Of a DNA stretch of 64,000 nt, positions 32,348 through 41,326 are shown one piece after another. The stretch lies in assembly GCF_016919245.1 (NCBI RefSeq), contig NZ_JAFEJA010000001.1:744001-808000 (forward strand), given 5' to 3'. The translations under genes and the position numbers were made by a program. Positions within the stretch are counted from its first letter, which is position 1, and each line of letters starts with the position of its first letter. The stretch is from Streptomyces zhihengii. GTDB taxonomy: Bacteria; Actinomycetota; Actinomycetes; Streptomycetales; Streptomycetaceae. The notes beneath the pieces were generated by a model. The model saw only the letters and a program-made list of their open reading frames with translations, was not told the DNA's origin and ran no database searches.

Positions 32348-33094
32348 TCAGCGCGGGAAGAGCTCGAAGGCGACCGCGGGACGCCCGCCGAACCGCGGCG
32401 CGGTGGCCTCGGCCATGGACGTGAGGAACGAACGGCAGTACTCCTGCGGGTCCTGCTCGGTCAGGCCCTCGATGTAGGCGCGGTGCTCCAGCAGCGAGCG
32501 CACCGAGCGGTCGAGGCCGGGCCGCGCGTCCACGGCGTGGGTGGGCGTCGTCGAGCCGGCCACCGCCACCCAGCGGACCCCGTCCCAGGGCTGGAGCCCC
32601 TCCTCGGCCGCGAGCTCCGGGAAGATCCAGCGGTTGCCCGCGTCGGACGCGGCGTCGAGCGCCGCCCGGCCGACGGCACGGTGGTCGGGGGTGTTCCACG
32701 CCGTGCCGCCCCAGGTGTCCCGGTGGTTGAGGGTGATGACCAGCTCCGGCCGGTGCCTGCGGACGGCCGCCGCGATGTCCTTGCGCAGCGCCGTCCCGTA
32801 CTCGACGACGCCGTCCCGGTGGTCGAGGAACTCCACGGCGGACACGCCGACGACCGCCGCGCTCGCCCGCTGCTCCCGCTCGCGCAGCGGGGCGGCGACG
32901 GCGGGCGCGACGGAGTCGATGCCCGCCTCGCCCCGGGTCGCGAGCAGGTAGACCACCTCCTTGCCCTGGTCCGTCCACCCGGCGATCGCCGCCGCGCAGC
33001 CGTACTCCAGGTCGTCGGGGTGGGCGACGACGGCCAGGGCCCGCTGCCAGTCGCCGGGCATCTCCGCGAGCTGTTCGGTGACATGTTCGGTCAT
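32348..33094 (-). CDS. PIG-L family zinc deacetylase
   Basis: 248 residues starting [20 protein letters not shown]. The metal-binding signature [17 protein letters not shown] is near residue 23 and the second histidine region [21 protein letters not shown] near 125. These are the zinc ligands and catalytic aspartate of the LmbE/PIG-L family (N-acetylglucosaminyl-inositol deacetylase, MshB, mycothiol conjugate amidase). The substrate is not clear and the protein is shorter than MshB. Transcribed singly. Confidence 0.92.
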   Translation of the reverse strand: MTEHVTEQLAEMPGDWQRALAVVAHPDDLEYGCAAAIAGWTDQGKEVVYLLATRGEAGIDSVAPAVAAPLREREQRASAAVVGVSAVEFLDHRDGVVEYGTALRKDIAAAVRRHRPELVITLNHRDTWGGTAWNTPDHRAVGRAALDAASDAGNRWIFPELAAEEGLQPWDGVRWVAVAGSTTPTHAVDARPGLDRSVRSLLEHRAYIEGLTEQDPQEYCRSFLTSMAEATAPRFGGRPAVAFELFPR

Positions 33095-33335
33095 AGGCGC
33101 AGAATACGCCCGAAGCACGCCGCCCCACGGCCCGTGCCGCACCTCCACCCGGGGCCGGGCGCCCCGCGGCCGAGGCCGGTCCCACCGCCCGCGCGCGCCG
33201 ACCGGGGCCGGGCCACCCGCACCCCTCACCGCGCCGGCGCCCCGCCGGACGACCCTCGCCCGGGGCCGCCCCGCCGGACAGCCCGCGGCCGGGGGCCGCC
33301 GGCGTCCGCCCGCCCGGGGCCGCCCCGCCGTCTCG

Positions 33336-34634
33336 TCAGGCCTCGTCGCGGGCCAGGGAGATGAGCCGGTCCAGCACCCGGGTGCCGCTCGCCCGCACCC
33401 CGTCGTGCTCGTACTCGTCGGTCACCCACGTCCGCAGTCCGCGCACGGCGCGGGCGGTGCGCAGGGAGTCGGCGGTGTCGACGTACATGTCGTCGTGGTA
33501 GACCGCCGCCGCGACCGGCACCTCGTTGGCGGCGAGGCGCCGCGGGTCGTACAGCGCCGGCCAGTCGGTGCGCGCGGCGAGCAGCTCGGCGCACTCGCGC
33601 AGCGGGCGCAGCGCGGGGTCGGTCTCGAAGTGCCAGGGGTGCACGGTCTCGCCCGTGAACAGCAGCGGTTCGCCGCCGTCGTACGCCCGGGCCGCGTCGA
33701 ACTCGGGGAACTCCGCGCGCACCCGCTCCGCCGCCCAGCCGGTCGGCCGGCCGCCCTGCGCGTAGATCGCCTCGTGCAGCACGGCGTAGAGCGGCCGGGC
33801 CGCGAAGGAGAGCACCGGGCGCACGGCCTCCAGGAAGGCGTCCGACAGCTCGTGGCCGGCGGCGGTGGGGACGAAGGCGTTCTCCAGCAGGTAGTGGAGC
33901 TGGTGGCTGCCGTCGCCGCCGCCGAGCACGATGCCGAGCGACTGGAACGCCTCGGGGGTGAGGGTGTGGCCGCCGGGCAGCGTCGCCGGCCGCTCGGCGA
34001 GGTGGGTGACGATCCGCCGGGCGCGCTCCACGTCCTGCGGGTAACGGGCGTAGTGGGCCTCCACCTTGCGCCGGATCCGCGGATACGCGGCGCGGTAGAC
34101 GTCGTCGGCGTGGGCGTCGAGGGACGGCAGCCCGCCGGTGATCAGCACGGTGGACAGGCCCTCGGGCGCGGTGGACAGGTAGTGGGTGGCGCAGAAGCCG
34201 CCGAAGCTCTGGCCGAGGACCGTCCAGGGCGCCCCGCCGGTGAGCCGCCGCCGGACGGCCTCGCAGTCGCGGACGATCGCGTCGGCGCGGAACAGCGCGA
34301 GGTGGGCGGCCTGCTCGGCCGGGCCGCCGCGCAGGGGGAGCGTCTGGCGGTTCAGCGGGGTGGACCGCCCGGTGCCGCGCTGGTCGAGCAGCAGGACGCG
34401 GAAGTCGCGCACGGCCCGCGCGAGCCACGCCTGCGCCCCGGTGAACCTGCGGGCGGCGCTGCCCGGCCCGCCCTCCAGGTAGACCAGCCAGGGCAGTTGG
34501 TCCGCGTCCCGTCCGGTGCCGGTGACCTCCCGGGCGTAGAGCTCGATCTGCTCGCCGGCCGGCTCGTCGTGGTCGAGGGGGACGGTGAAGCGGTGGTCGG
34601 TGAGGACGACCCCCGGCTGCCGGTAGCTTGCCAC
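33336..34634 (-). CDS. Proline iminopeptidase-like alpha/beta hydrolase (S33)
   Basis: 432 residues, GTG start at 34634 with AGGAGC upstream. The oxyanion region YLEGGPGS (about 50-57), [14 protein letters not shown] and the nucleophile elbow GQSFGG identify the S33 prolyl aminopeptidase family. A cap domain follows, and the C-terminal [10 protein letters not shown] carries the probable catalytic His. It is annotated in many streptomycetes as a prolyl aminopeptidase and removes N-terminal residues from peptides. No signal peptide, so intracellular. Flanked by a 241-bp GC-rich gap downstream. Confidence 0.92.
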   Translation of the reverse strand: MASYRQPGVVLTDHRFTVPLDHDEPAGEQIELYAREVTGTGRDADQLPWLVYLEGGPGSAARRFTGAQAWLARAVRDFRVLLLDQRGTGRSTPLNRQTLPLRGGPAEQAAHLALFRADAIVRDCEAVRRRLTGGAPWTVLGQSFGGFCATHYLSTAPEGLSTVLITGGLPSLDAHADDVYRAAYPRIRRKVEAHYARYPQDVERARRIVTHLAERPATLPGGHTLTPEAFQSLGIVLGGGDGSHQLHYLLENAFVPTAAGHELSDAFLEAVRPVLSFAARPLYAVLHEAIYAQGGRPTGWAAERVRAEFPEFDAARAYDGGEPLLFTGETVHPWHFETDPALRPLRECAELLAARTDWPALYDPRRLAANEVPVAAAVYHDDMYVDTADSLRTARAVRGLRTWVTDEYEHDGVRASGTRVLDRLISLARDEA

Positions 34635-34729
34635 TGCTGCTCCTGATGTGCCCTGTGTCCGGTACGCCCCCGCCCGCCCAGTGGATCACACCGGGCGGGC
34701 GGGGGTCACGGAGGGCCGGGGCCCGCGGG

Positions 34730-36214
34730 TCAGCCGGTGGGGAAGCTGTCCGGGGTCCTGATCCGGTCGCGGACCCACACACCGGCGGGCTTCAGCGAGG
34801 ACGTGCCCGTCCAGGGGCCGTTGTTCGCGCACGTGCCGGTCTTGAACACGGCGCCGGAGCGGTGGTCGTCGGAGAAGTTCCAGTTGACCCAGGAGATCTT
34901 CTTGCTCGCCATCAGGTCGAGGTAGCGCTGCGCCATGGCGAAGTCGTCGGCGTCCTCACCGGCGTAGTTCTGGGTGCCGAACTCGGTGACGAAGACCGGG
35001 AGCCGGTCGGCGGCCCGGGAGAGGGTGTTCAGGTACTCCTCGCGGTGGGACGCCGCGTAGAAGTGGAAGGTGTACATGATGTTCGCGGCGGCCACGGGGC
35101 TGTTGACCACCTCGTTCTCGTCGCTGCCCTCGGACACGCCGAAGGACGACCAGGCGCGGGTGCCGACGAGCACCGGAGTCTCCGGGTCGTGCTGCCGGAT
35201 GACGGGGATGAGCTGCTCCGCGTAGCTCTTGATCCGCGACCAGCTCACGCCGCTGGGCTCGTTGGCGATCTCGTACAGCAGGTTCGTCTTCGTGTTGTGC
35301 CGCTGGGCGATCTCGGTGAAGAACGTCCTGGCCATGGCGAGGTTGTGGTGGGGGTCGCCGGGGCTGAGCATGTGCCAGTCCACGATCACGTACATGCCGC
35401 GCGCGGTGGCCTGGTCGATCAGCGAGTGGGCGAGGTCGGTGAAGCGGCGCGGGTCGGTCTCGTAGCCGTCCTCCTGCACATAGGTGGAGACCCGCAGGAC
35501 GTCGGCGTTCCAGTCGGTGGCGAGCGCGTTCAGCGAGCCGCCGGTGAGGCACTGGCCGTACCACTGGGTGCCGTGGCTGCTCATGCCGCGGAGCTGGATC
35601 GGCTTGCCGTACTGGTTGCAGAGCTTGGTGCCGCAGACCCGGAGCTGTCCGTTGACGGCGGCGGGGGTGGAGGCCACCGGGCCGCCGGTGTCGACCGAGA
35701 GGTGGTCCACGTTGGGGCCGCCGGCCGAGGTGGTCGCGGTGGCGCGGACGGTGTTGGCGCCCGCCTTCACGTCGGTGGTGAGGGTCACCGTGGACCAGGA
35801 CGCCCAGGAGCCGGTGGAGGGGAAGGCACGGTCGTCGGCGACGAGGACGCCGTTGACGGTGATGTCCATCGGGCGGGACGCGGCCGTGCCGTTGGCGTAC
35901 CGCAGGGTGAGGGTGGCCCGTCCCGCCTGGGCGGTGTCGACGGCCCACTGGACGTGGCCGCCCTGCACGTTGTCGTAGTTGACGAAGCCGCTGCCCGTGT
36001 AGCCGGCGTGGTTGGACTCGACGACGCCGCGCGAGACGACGGCGTTCTCCGCCTCGTGGGCGACGGCGGCCGCGGGGGCGGCGGCCGGGGATGCGGGCGC
36101 GGCGGTGGGGGCGGACGCCGGGGCGGCCGGGGCGGTGACCAGGGTCAGGGTCAGCGCGGCGGCCAGGACGCCGACGCCGCTGAACGGGCGGGTGAAGAAC
36201 CGTGCCGGTCTCAT
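34730..36214 (-). CDS. Secreted GH5 cellulase-like enzyme with N-terminal CBM
   Basis: 494 residues. Signal peptide 1-34 followed by an Ala/Pro linker; a CBM35/6-type beta-sandwich about 52-178 starting AHEAENAVVSRGVVES; GH5 (subfamily 2-like) catalytic domain about 187-475. The acid/base Glu is in LLYEIANEPSG, the nucleophile in PVFVTEFGTQ, and DWHMLSPGDPHHN supplies conserved active-site residues. It should be an extracellular endo-beta-glucanase or mannanase. GGAG precedes the ATG and a TTTCCT palindrome is found upstream. Confidence 0.94.
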   Translation of the reverse strand: MRPARFFTRPFSGVGVLAAALTLTLVTAPAAPASAPTAAPASPAAAPAAAVAHEAENAVVSRGVVESNHAGYTGSGFVNYDNVQGGHVQWAVDTAQAGRATLTLRYANGTAASRPMDITVNGVLVADDRAFPSTGSWASWSTVTLTTDVKAGANTVRATATTSAGGPNVDHLSVDTGGPVASTPAAVNGQLRVCGTKLCNQYGKPIQLRGMSSHGTQWYGQCLTGGSLNALATDWNADVLRVSTYVQEDGYETDPRRFTDLAHSLIDQATARGMYVIVDWHMLSPGDPHHNLAMARTFFTEIAQRHNTKTNLLYEIANEPSGVSWSRIKSYAEQLIPVIRQHDPETPVLVGTRAWSSFGVSEGSDENEVVNSPVAAANIMYTFHFYAASHREEYLNTLSRAADRLPVFVTEFGTQNYAGEDADDFAMAQRYLDLMASKKISWVNWNFSDDHRSGAVFKTGTCANNGPWTGTSSLKPAGVWVRDRIRTPDSFPTG

Positions 36215-36304
36215 GGGGGGTCTCCGTTGGCTGGGCGGATGGGGCCGGACAGAACCGATGCATCGGAAGCCAGACGGACGGCCGGGGCCGGGCGCCTGAT
36301 TGGA

Positions 36305-36317
36305 AGGAAACTTTCCT
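36305..36317. promoter_or_regulatory. Perfect palindrome AGGAAA-C-TTTCCT upstream of the GH5 gene
   Basis: This 13-bp inverted repeat lies 91-103 bp upstream of the GH5 start in the 237-bp gap between two divergent genes. On the minus strand it reads TAGGAAAGTTTCCT. Palindromes of this form are, to my recollection, seen upstream of other streptomycete secreted-hydrolase genes; the binding protein is unknown to me. Confidence 0.5.
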
Positions 36318-36451
36318 AACGGAATGGAATAGCAGGGGTGCACGGCGCTCGGCAAGGGAGTCGGCGAATCCCGTCGTCGGAGCCCGGGGCACCGGACCCG
36401 TACGGTCCGGGCCCGTGTGCGCCGCCGCACGGGCGCTCGTAGCGTGGGGGC

Positions 36452-37615
36452 GTGATCCGGTTCGAGCAGGTCGGCAAGGTGTACGCGGACGGCACGACCG
36501 CCGTCGACGGCCTCTCCTTCGAGGTCGCCGAGGGCGAACTGGTCACCCTGGTGGGCCCGTCGGGCTGCGGCAAGACGACGACCATGATGATGGTCAACCG
36601 CCTCATCGAGCCGACCACCGGCCGGATCCTGGTCGACGGCTCCGACATCGCCACCGTCGACCCGGTGGAACTGCGCCGCCGCATCGGCTACGTGATCCAG
36701 CAGGTCGGCCTCTTCCCGCACCGCACCGTGCTGGACAACACCGCGACCGTCCCTGCCCTGCTCGGCTGGAAGCGGGCCCGCGCCCGCGCGCGGGCGGCCG
36801 AGCTCCTGGAACTGGTCGGCCTCGACCCCGCCGTGTACGGCGGGCGGTACCCGGCGCAGCTCTCCGGGGGCCAGCGCCAGCGGGTGGGCGTGGCCCGCGC
36901 GCTGGCGGCGGACCCGCCGGTGCTGCTGATGGACGAACCCTTCGGGGCGGTGGACCCGGTGGTGCGCGAGCGCCTCCAGAACGAGTTCCTCGCCCTCCAG
37001 TCGGCCGTCCGCAAGACGATCCTGATGGTCACCCACGACATCGAGGAGGCGGTCCGGATGGGCGACCGGATCGCGGTGTACGGGCAGGGCAGGATCGAGC
37101 AGCTCGACACACCCCGCGCCGTGCTCGGCACCCCGGCCACCCCGTACGTCGCCGGCTTCGTGGGCGCCGACCGCGGGCTGAAGCGGCTGTCGGTGACCGC
37201 CGTGGAGGCCGCCGACCTGGAGCAGCCGCCCGTCGCCCCGCTCGGCGAGTCCGCCTCCCGCGCCGCCGCCCGGCTGCGGGACGCGGGCGCCCGCTGGGCG
37301 GTGGTCACCGACGGCGGCGGCGCCCTGCACGGCTGGGTGTCGGCCGGCGCCCTGGCCCACGCGGGCGGGCGGGGCACGGTCGGCGACCTCGCCCGGCGGA
37401 TGGACGCGTGGGTGCCCCTCGGGGCGCCGCTGAAGCAGGCGTTCAGCGAGATGCTCCAGCACGACGCCGGCTGGGTCGCCGTCCTGGACGGCGACCGCTT
37501 CCTCGGCGTCCTCACCCCCGCCCGCCTGCACGAGGCGCTGCGCCGCTCGGTCGACGCGGATGCCCGGGGCCTGGCCCGCGACGAGGTCGCGTTCGACTCC
37601 GTCCCGGAGTCCTGA
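36452..37615 (+). CDS. Betaine/choline-type (OpuCA/ProV) ABC transporter ATPase
   Basis: 387 residues, GTG start after GTGGGGG. Walker A GPSGCGKTT (35-43), signature LSGGQRQRVGVARAL, Walker B LLMDEPFGAVDP and HDIEEAVRMGDR. The C-terminal 250-385 region contains degenerate CBS-like sequence (WAVVTDGGGALHGWVS, DAGWVAVLDGDRFLGVLT), as in OpuCA, where CBS domains sense ionic strength. Its membrane partners are not adjacent but lie at 39717-42003 on the other strand. The gene converges toward them with an esterase and a cupin gene between. Confidence 0.92.
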   Translation: MIRFEQVGKVYADGTTAVDGLSFEVAEGELVTLVGPSGCGKTTTMMMVNRLIEPTTGRILVDGSDIATVDPVELRRRIGYVIQQVGLFPHRTVLDNTATVPALLGWKRARARARAAELLELVGLDPAVYGGRYPAQLSGGQRQRVGVARALAADPPVLLMDEPFGAVDPVVRERLQNEFLALQSAVRKTILMVTHDIEEAVRMGDRIAVYGQGRIEQLDTPRAVLGTPATPYVAGFVGADRGLKRLSVTAVEAADLEQPPVAPLGESASRAAARLRDAGARWAVVTDGGGALHGWVSAGALAHAGGRGTVGDLARRMDAWVPLGAPLKQAFSEMLQHDAGWVAVLDGDRFLGVLTPARLHEALRRSVDADARGLARDEVAFDSVPES

Positions 37616-37714
37616 GCCGCCCGCGGCCGCGGACGACCGTCACCCGGACGGCACTTGCCCCGGCGCCGGGAGCCGTGTTGATCTGCTCCTTCGACCCACC
37701 GAAGGCGGTTTTCC

Positions 37715-38686
37715 ATGGCCCTGTTCGATCTCCCCCTCGACGAGCTGCGCGAGTACCGCAGCACATCGGCCGCCCCGGCCGACTTCGACGCGTTCTGGAC
37801 GAAGACGCTGGACGACGCCCGCTCCCACGACCTCGCGGCGCGCTTCGAACGCGTCGACTCCCCCCTGAGATCGGTGGAGGTGCACGACGTCACCTTCGCC
37901 GGTTTCGGCGGACACCCCGTGAAGGGCTGGCTGGTGCTGCCCGCGGGGACCACCCGCCCGGTGCCCGTGGTCGTCGAGTTCCTCGGCTACGGCGGCGGGC
38001 GCGGGCTGTCGCACACCCATCTGCTGTGGGCGTCGGCGGGCTTCGCGCACTTCGTGATGGACACCCGCGGGCAGGGCAGCGGCTGGGCTCCCGGGGACAC
38101 CCCCGACCCGGTCGGCAGCGCGCCGTCCGTCCCCGGCTTCATGACCCGGGGCATCGAGGACCCGCACGACTACTACTACCGCCGGGTGTTCACGGACGCC
38201 GTCCGTGCCGTCGAGGCTGCGCGGTCCCACCCGCTGACGGACGCGGCGCGGACGGCGGCGGTGGGCGAGAGCCAGGGCGGCGGCATCTCGCTCGCCGTCA
38301 GCGGCCTGGTCCCCGACCTGGCGGCCGTCGCCCCGGACGTGCCGTTCCTGTGCGACTTCCCCCGCGCCACCACGCTCACCGACCGCCACCCCTACCGGGA
38401 GGTGGGCAACTGGCTGAAGACCCACCGGGGCCGCTCCGAGCGGGCGGCGCGCACCCTGGCGTACTTCGACGGCGTGCACTTCGCGGCCCGGGCGAACGCC
38501 CCGTCGCTGTTCTCGGTGGCGCTGGAGGACGAGACCTGCCCGCCGTCCACGGTGTTCGCGGCGTTCAACGCGTACGCCGCCGCGGACAAGTCGATCGAGG
38601 TCTACGACTTCAACGACCACGAGGGCGGCGGCGTCTTCCAGGAGGCCGCACGGCTCGCCTGGCTGCCGGGGCGTCTCGGCGCCTGA
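37715..38686 (+). CDS. Acetylxylan esterase / cephalosporin-C deacetylase family protein
   Basis: 323 residues starting MALFDLPLDELREYRSTS, the standard length for carbohydrate esterase family 7. Catalytic serine in GESQGGG (about residue 190), Asp in DETCPPST and His in NDHEGGG. RGQGSGW (about 116) is the oxyanion/RGQ motif of the family. No signal peptide, so intracellular deacetylation of short acetylated sugars is likely. It follows the ABC ATPase gene by 99 bp on the same strand. Confidence 0.94.
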   Translation: MALFDLPLDELREYRSTSAAPADFDAFWTKTLDDARSHDLAARFERVDSPLRSVEVHDVTFAGFGGHPVKGWLVLPAGTTRPVPVVVEFLGYGGGRGLSHTHLLWASAGFAHFVMDTRGQGSGWAPGDTPDPVGSAPSVPGFMTRGIEDPHDYYYRRVFTDAVRAVEAARSHPLTDAARTAAVGESQGGGISLAVSGLVPDLAAVAPDVPFLCDFPRATTLTDRHPYREVGNWLKTHRGRSERAARTLAYFDGVHFAARANAPSLFSVALEDETCPPSTVFAAFNAYAAADKSIEVYDFNDHEGGGVFQEAARLAWLPGRLGA

Positions 38687-38710
38687 CGCGCCGGGGCCCG
38701 CGAGGGCCCC

Positions 38711-38759
38711 TTGACCGAGGGTGCCGCCGGGCCTAGATTGCCGGTGCGAAAGCGCTTTC
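38711..38759 (+). promoter_or_regulatory. Strong promoter with LacI-type operator for the cupin gene
   Basis: TTGACC (38711-38716), 17-bp spacer, TAGATT (38734-38739) is a good housekeeping promoter. Immediately downstream GAAAGCGCTTTC (38748-38759) is a perfect 12-bp palindrome with the central CG of LacI/GalR-family operators, placed at the expected start site so that a bound repressor would block transcription. Confidence 0.75.
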
Positions 38760-38790
38760 TACGGCGCGGCGGCGCCTGCCGAGGAGACCT

Positions 38791-39546
38791 GTGGTGACTG
38801 CGCACACCCTGCCCCTCCCTTACGACGGCCTGCCCGGCGGCACCGGGATCTCGCGGCTGCGGGTCTACGACTGGCCCGCCGCCGACGGCCTGAGCGGCGG
38901 CACCCCGCACCTCCACCTGACCTGCTCGGAGGCGTACGCGGTGACCGGCGGCCGCGGCGCCGTGCAGACGCTGACCGCGGCCGGCTTCACCCGCACGCCC
39001 CTGGAGCCGGGCTCGCTCGTCTGGTTCACCCCCGGGACCATCCACCGGCTGGTCAACGAGGGCGGTCTGACGATCATCGTCCTCATGCAGAACTGCGGAC
39101 TCCCCGAGGCGGGCGACGCCGTGATGACGCTCCCGCCGCCCTGCCTCGCCGACCCGGAGCGCTACCGGAAGGCGGTGGCGCTCCCCGCCGGGGCGGACGA
39201 AGAGGAACTCGCGGCCGCCGCCCGGCGCCGCCGCGATCTGGCGATGGAGGGGTACTCGGAGCTGCGCGCCGCCACCGAGGCGGGCGACCCGGAGCCGCTC
39301 GCCGCGTTCCACCGCGCCGCCGGTGAGCTGGTGCGGGCGCTCGCGCCGGGGTGGCACGAGCGCTGGCGGCAGGGGGCAGCGGCGGCCTCGGCGGCGACCG
39401 GGGCGCAGCTCGACCGGCTGGCCGCGGGCGACACGTCCTATCTCGCCGACGCCCGGGTCCGTGCCGAACGGCCCGTGCCCGGCGGGCGATTCGGCATGTG
39501 CGGGCGGCTGGACGTCTACGACCTGGACGGGCCGCCCACCGGCTGA
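38791..39546 (+). CDS. Cupin-domain protein, possible sugar-linked enzyme
   Basis: About 251 residues; two tandem GTG codons at 38791 and 38794 follow GAGGAG, and spacing favours 38794. An N-terminal cupin (about 35-105) shows HLHLTCSEAYAVTGGRGAVQTL, LEPGSLVWFTPGTIHRLVN and ends with a helical C-terminal part ARVRAERPVPGGRFGMCGRLDVYDL. His and Glu residues in the first motif could bind a metal. The LacI-type operator in its promoter suggests carbohydrate control. No precise function is known to me. Confidence 0.85.
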   Translation: MVTAHTLPLPYDGLPGGTGISRLRVYDWPAADGLSGGTPHLHLTCSEAYAVTGGRGAVQTLTAAGFTRTPLEPGSLVWFTPGTIHRLVNEGGLTIIVLMQNCGLPEAGDAVMTLPPPCLADPERYRKAVALPAGADEEELAAAARRRRDLAMEGYSELRAATEAGDPEPLAAFHRAAGELVRALAPGWHERWRQGAAAASAATGAQLDRLAAGDTSYLADARVRAERPVPGGRFGMCGRLDVYDLDGPPTG

Positions 39547-39589
39547 CGGGCACCGGGGCCGGACAGCGGCACGGGCACGGACCCGGGAG

Positions 39590-39716
39590 CGGGAACGAAC
39601 CCGGCAACGGGCACGGGAACGGGTACGGGCACGAACACCGGCACGAACACGGGCCCCGGCACCCGGGCGCACCGGCACGAACACGGGCACGGGCACCGGC
39701 ACCCGGGCGCACCGGC
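39590..39716. repeat. Hexanucleotide-rich low-complexity spacer
   Basis: The gap between convergent cupin and receptor genes is built from GGGCAC/GGGAAC-type units, and the block GGCACCCGGGCGCACCGG occurs twice. It is a slippage-prone spacer with no supported ORF. Confidence 0.6.
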
Positions 39717-40658
39717 TCAGTCCAGCAGGCCCTTCGAGGTGAGGTAGTTCCTGGCGACGTCCTCGGGGAGCCGCCGCCAGCTGTCGACCTGTTGGTTGAG
39801 GCGGGCCAGGTCGGCGGTGGTGAGCACGGTGTTGAGACGGTCCAGCACACGGGTCGGACCGCTGCCGCCCGCCCGCGCCCGGTTGACCACGGGCACGATG
39901 TGGTCCGCGTTCTGGAGGCGCTTGTCGTCGGCGAGCAGCACCAGGCCGAACTCGTCGAGGGTGGCGTCGGTGGTCGTGGTGAGCACCATCTGGTCGTCGC
40001 CGCGCCGGACCGCCTGCTTGGCCTGGGTGGTGCCGACGCCCTTGGGGTCGACGGCCGTGACGTCGATGCCGTACGTCCTGCGCAGACCCGGGGCGCAGTA
40101 GGGGCGGCGGACGCACTCGTCGCCGGCCGCGAGCCGCACCGGCTGCCCCGAGCGCCCCAGATCGCTGAGGGTGCGCAGGCGGTGCTTGGCGGCGTACTCG
40201 CGGGTGACGGCGAAGGCGTTCTGGTCCACGGCCCGTCCGGGGTCGAGCACGGTGAGGCCGCGCGGTGCGGCGAGGGCGCGCAGCGCGGTCATGGTGGCGC
40301 CGAGGTCGGGTGAGCCCGCGGGCGGCGCGTCGGGGCCGTGGACCTTGGCGGCGAGCCAGTCGGCGAAGGTGGCGGCGTACTCGGCCACCACGTCGATCTG
40401 CCCGTTCTCCAGGGCCGGCTCGTACAGTTCGCGGTTGGTGACGGACAGGATCTCGGTCCGGTACCCGGCGTCGCGCAGCAGCAGGGAGTACATCCGGGCG
40501 AGCAGCTCGCTCTCGGTGAATCCGGCCGTCCCCACCGTCAGCCGCCGGCTGTCGCCGGGGGCGGCGGTGATCTCGCCCCGGTTCTCCAGCGACGGGCCGG
40601 TGGCGCAGGCGCCGGCCGCGAGGAGCGCCGCCGCCGCGAGCGCGAGACGCGCTCTCAC
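39717..40658 (-). CDS. Glycine betaine/choline-type substrate-binding lipoprotein
   Basis: 313 residues, GTG start overlapping the upstream permease stop. Lipoprotein signal ending LAAGAC (Cys18). OpuAC-type fold with LTVGTAGFTESELLARMYSLLL, ENGQIDVVAEYAATFADWL, TTTTDATLDEFGLVLLADD and IVPVVNRA. It binds a quaternary amine such as betaine, choline or carnitine and feeds the two permeases upstream. Last gene of a three-gene operon lacking its own ATPase, which is encoded at 36452. Confidence 0.92.
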   Translation of the reverse strand: MRARLALAAAALLAAGACATGPSLENRGEITAAPGDSRRLTVGTAGFTESELLARMYSLLLRDAGYRTEILSVTNRELYEPALENGQIDVVAEYAATFADWLAAKVHGPDAPPAGSPDLGATMTALRALAAPRGLTVLDPGRAVDQNAFAVTREYAAKHRLRTLSDLGRSGQPVRLAAGDECVRRPYCAPGLRRTYGIDVTAVDPKGVGTTQAKQAVRRGDDQMVLTTTTDATLDEFGLVLLADDKRLQNADHIVPVVNRARAGGSGPTRVLDRLNTVLTTADLARLNQQVDSWRRLPEDVARNYLTSKGLLD

Positions 40659-41326
40659 GCGGCACTCCCGCCCCGGCGCGGGGCCAGCCGCCGCGCCGCC
40701 TCGAACAGCGCCTCCACGACCAGGGCCAGGGCCGCCACCAGCACCGCTCCGGCGACGACCTGCGGGGTGGAGGCGAGGTTGAAGCCCGCGGTGATGACGC
40801 GGCCGAGTCCGCCGCCGCCGGCGAGCGCCGCGATGGTGGCGGTGGCGACGAGCTGCACGGCGGCGATCCGCAGTCCGGTGACGATCAGCGGCATGGCGAG
40901 CGGCAGTTCGACACGGACGAGGGTCTGCGTACCCGTCATCCCCATGCCCCGGGCGGCCCGGACGACGTCCCGGTCGACGCCGCGCATGCCGACGTAGGCG
41001 TTGGTGAGCAGCGGCGGCACGGCGAAGAGCACCAGGGCGATGACGGTGGGCCAGGAGCCGTAGGCGCCGACGGGGCTGAGCAGCAGCAGCACGAGGACGG
41101 CGAAGGTGGGCACGGCACGGCCGGCGTTGGAGATGTTGACGGCGAGCGCGCCGCCCCTGCCGAGGTGCCCGAGGACGAGGGCGACGGGCAGGGCGATCAG
41201 GCAGCTCAGGGCGAGGCAGACGGCGGTGAGGTAGAGGTGTTCGGCCAGCCGCTGCCCGATGCCGCCGTCCCCCGCCCAGTTGGCGCCGGTGGTGAGCCAG
41301 TCCCAGGTGTCCGCGAGGGTGTTCAC
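40655..41326 (-). CDS. OpuB/ProW-type ABC transporter permease 2
   Basis: 223 residues with about five membrane helices; GTG start at 41326 overlaps the previous stop. The EAA loop region GVDRDVVRAARGMGMTGTQTLVRVELPLAMPLIVTG is typical of choline/betaine permeases. It pairs with permease 1. It overlaps the receptor gene by 4 nt. Confidence 0.92.
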   Translation of the reverse strand: MNTLADTWDWLTTGANWAGDGGIGQRLAEHLYLTAVCLALSCLIALPVALVLGHLGRGGALAVNISNAGRAVPTFAVLVLLLLSPVGAYGSWPTVIALVLFAVPPLLTNAYVGMRGVDRDVVRAARGMGMTGTQTLVRVELPLAMPLIVTGLRIAAVQLVATATIAALAGGGGLGRVITAGFNLASTPQVVAGAVLVAALALVVEALFEAARRLAPRRGGSAA

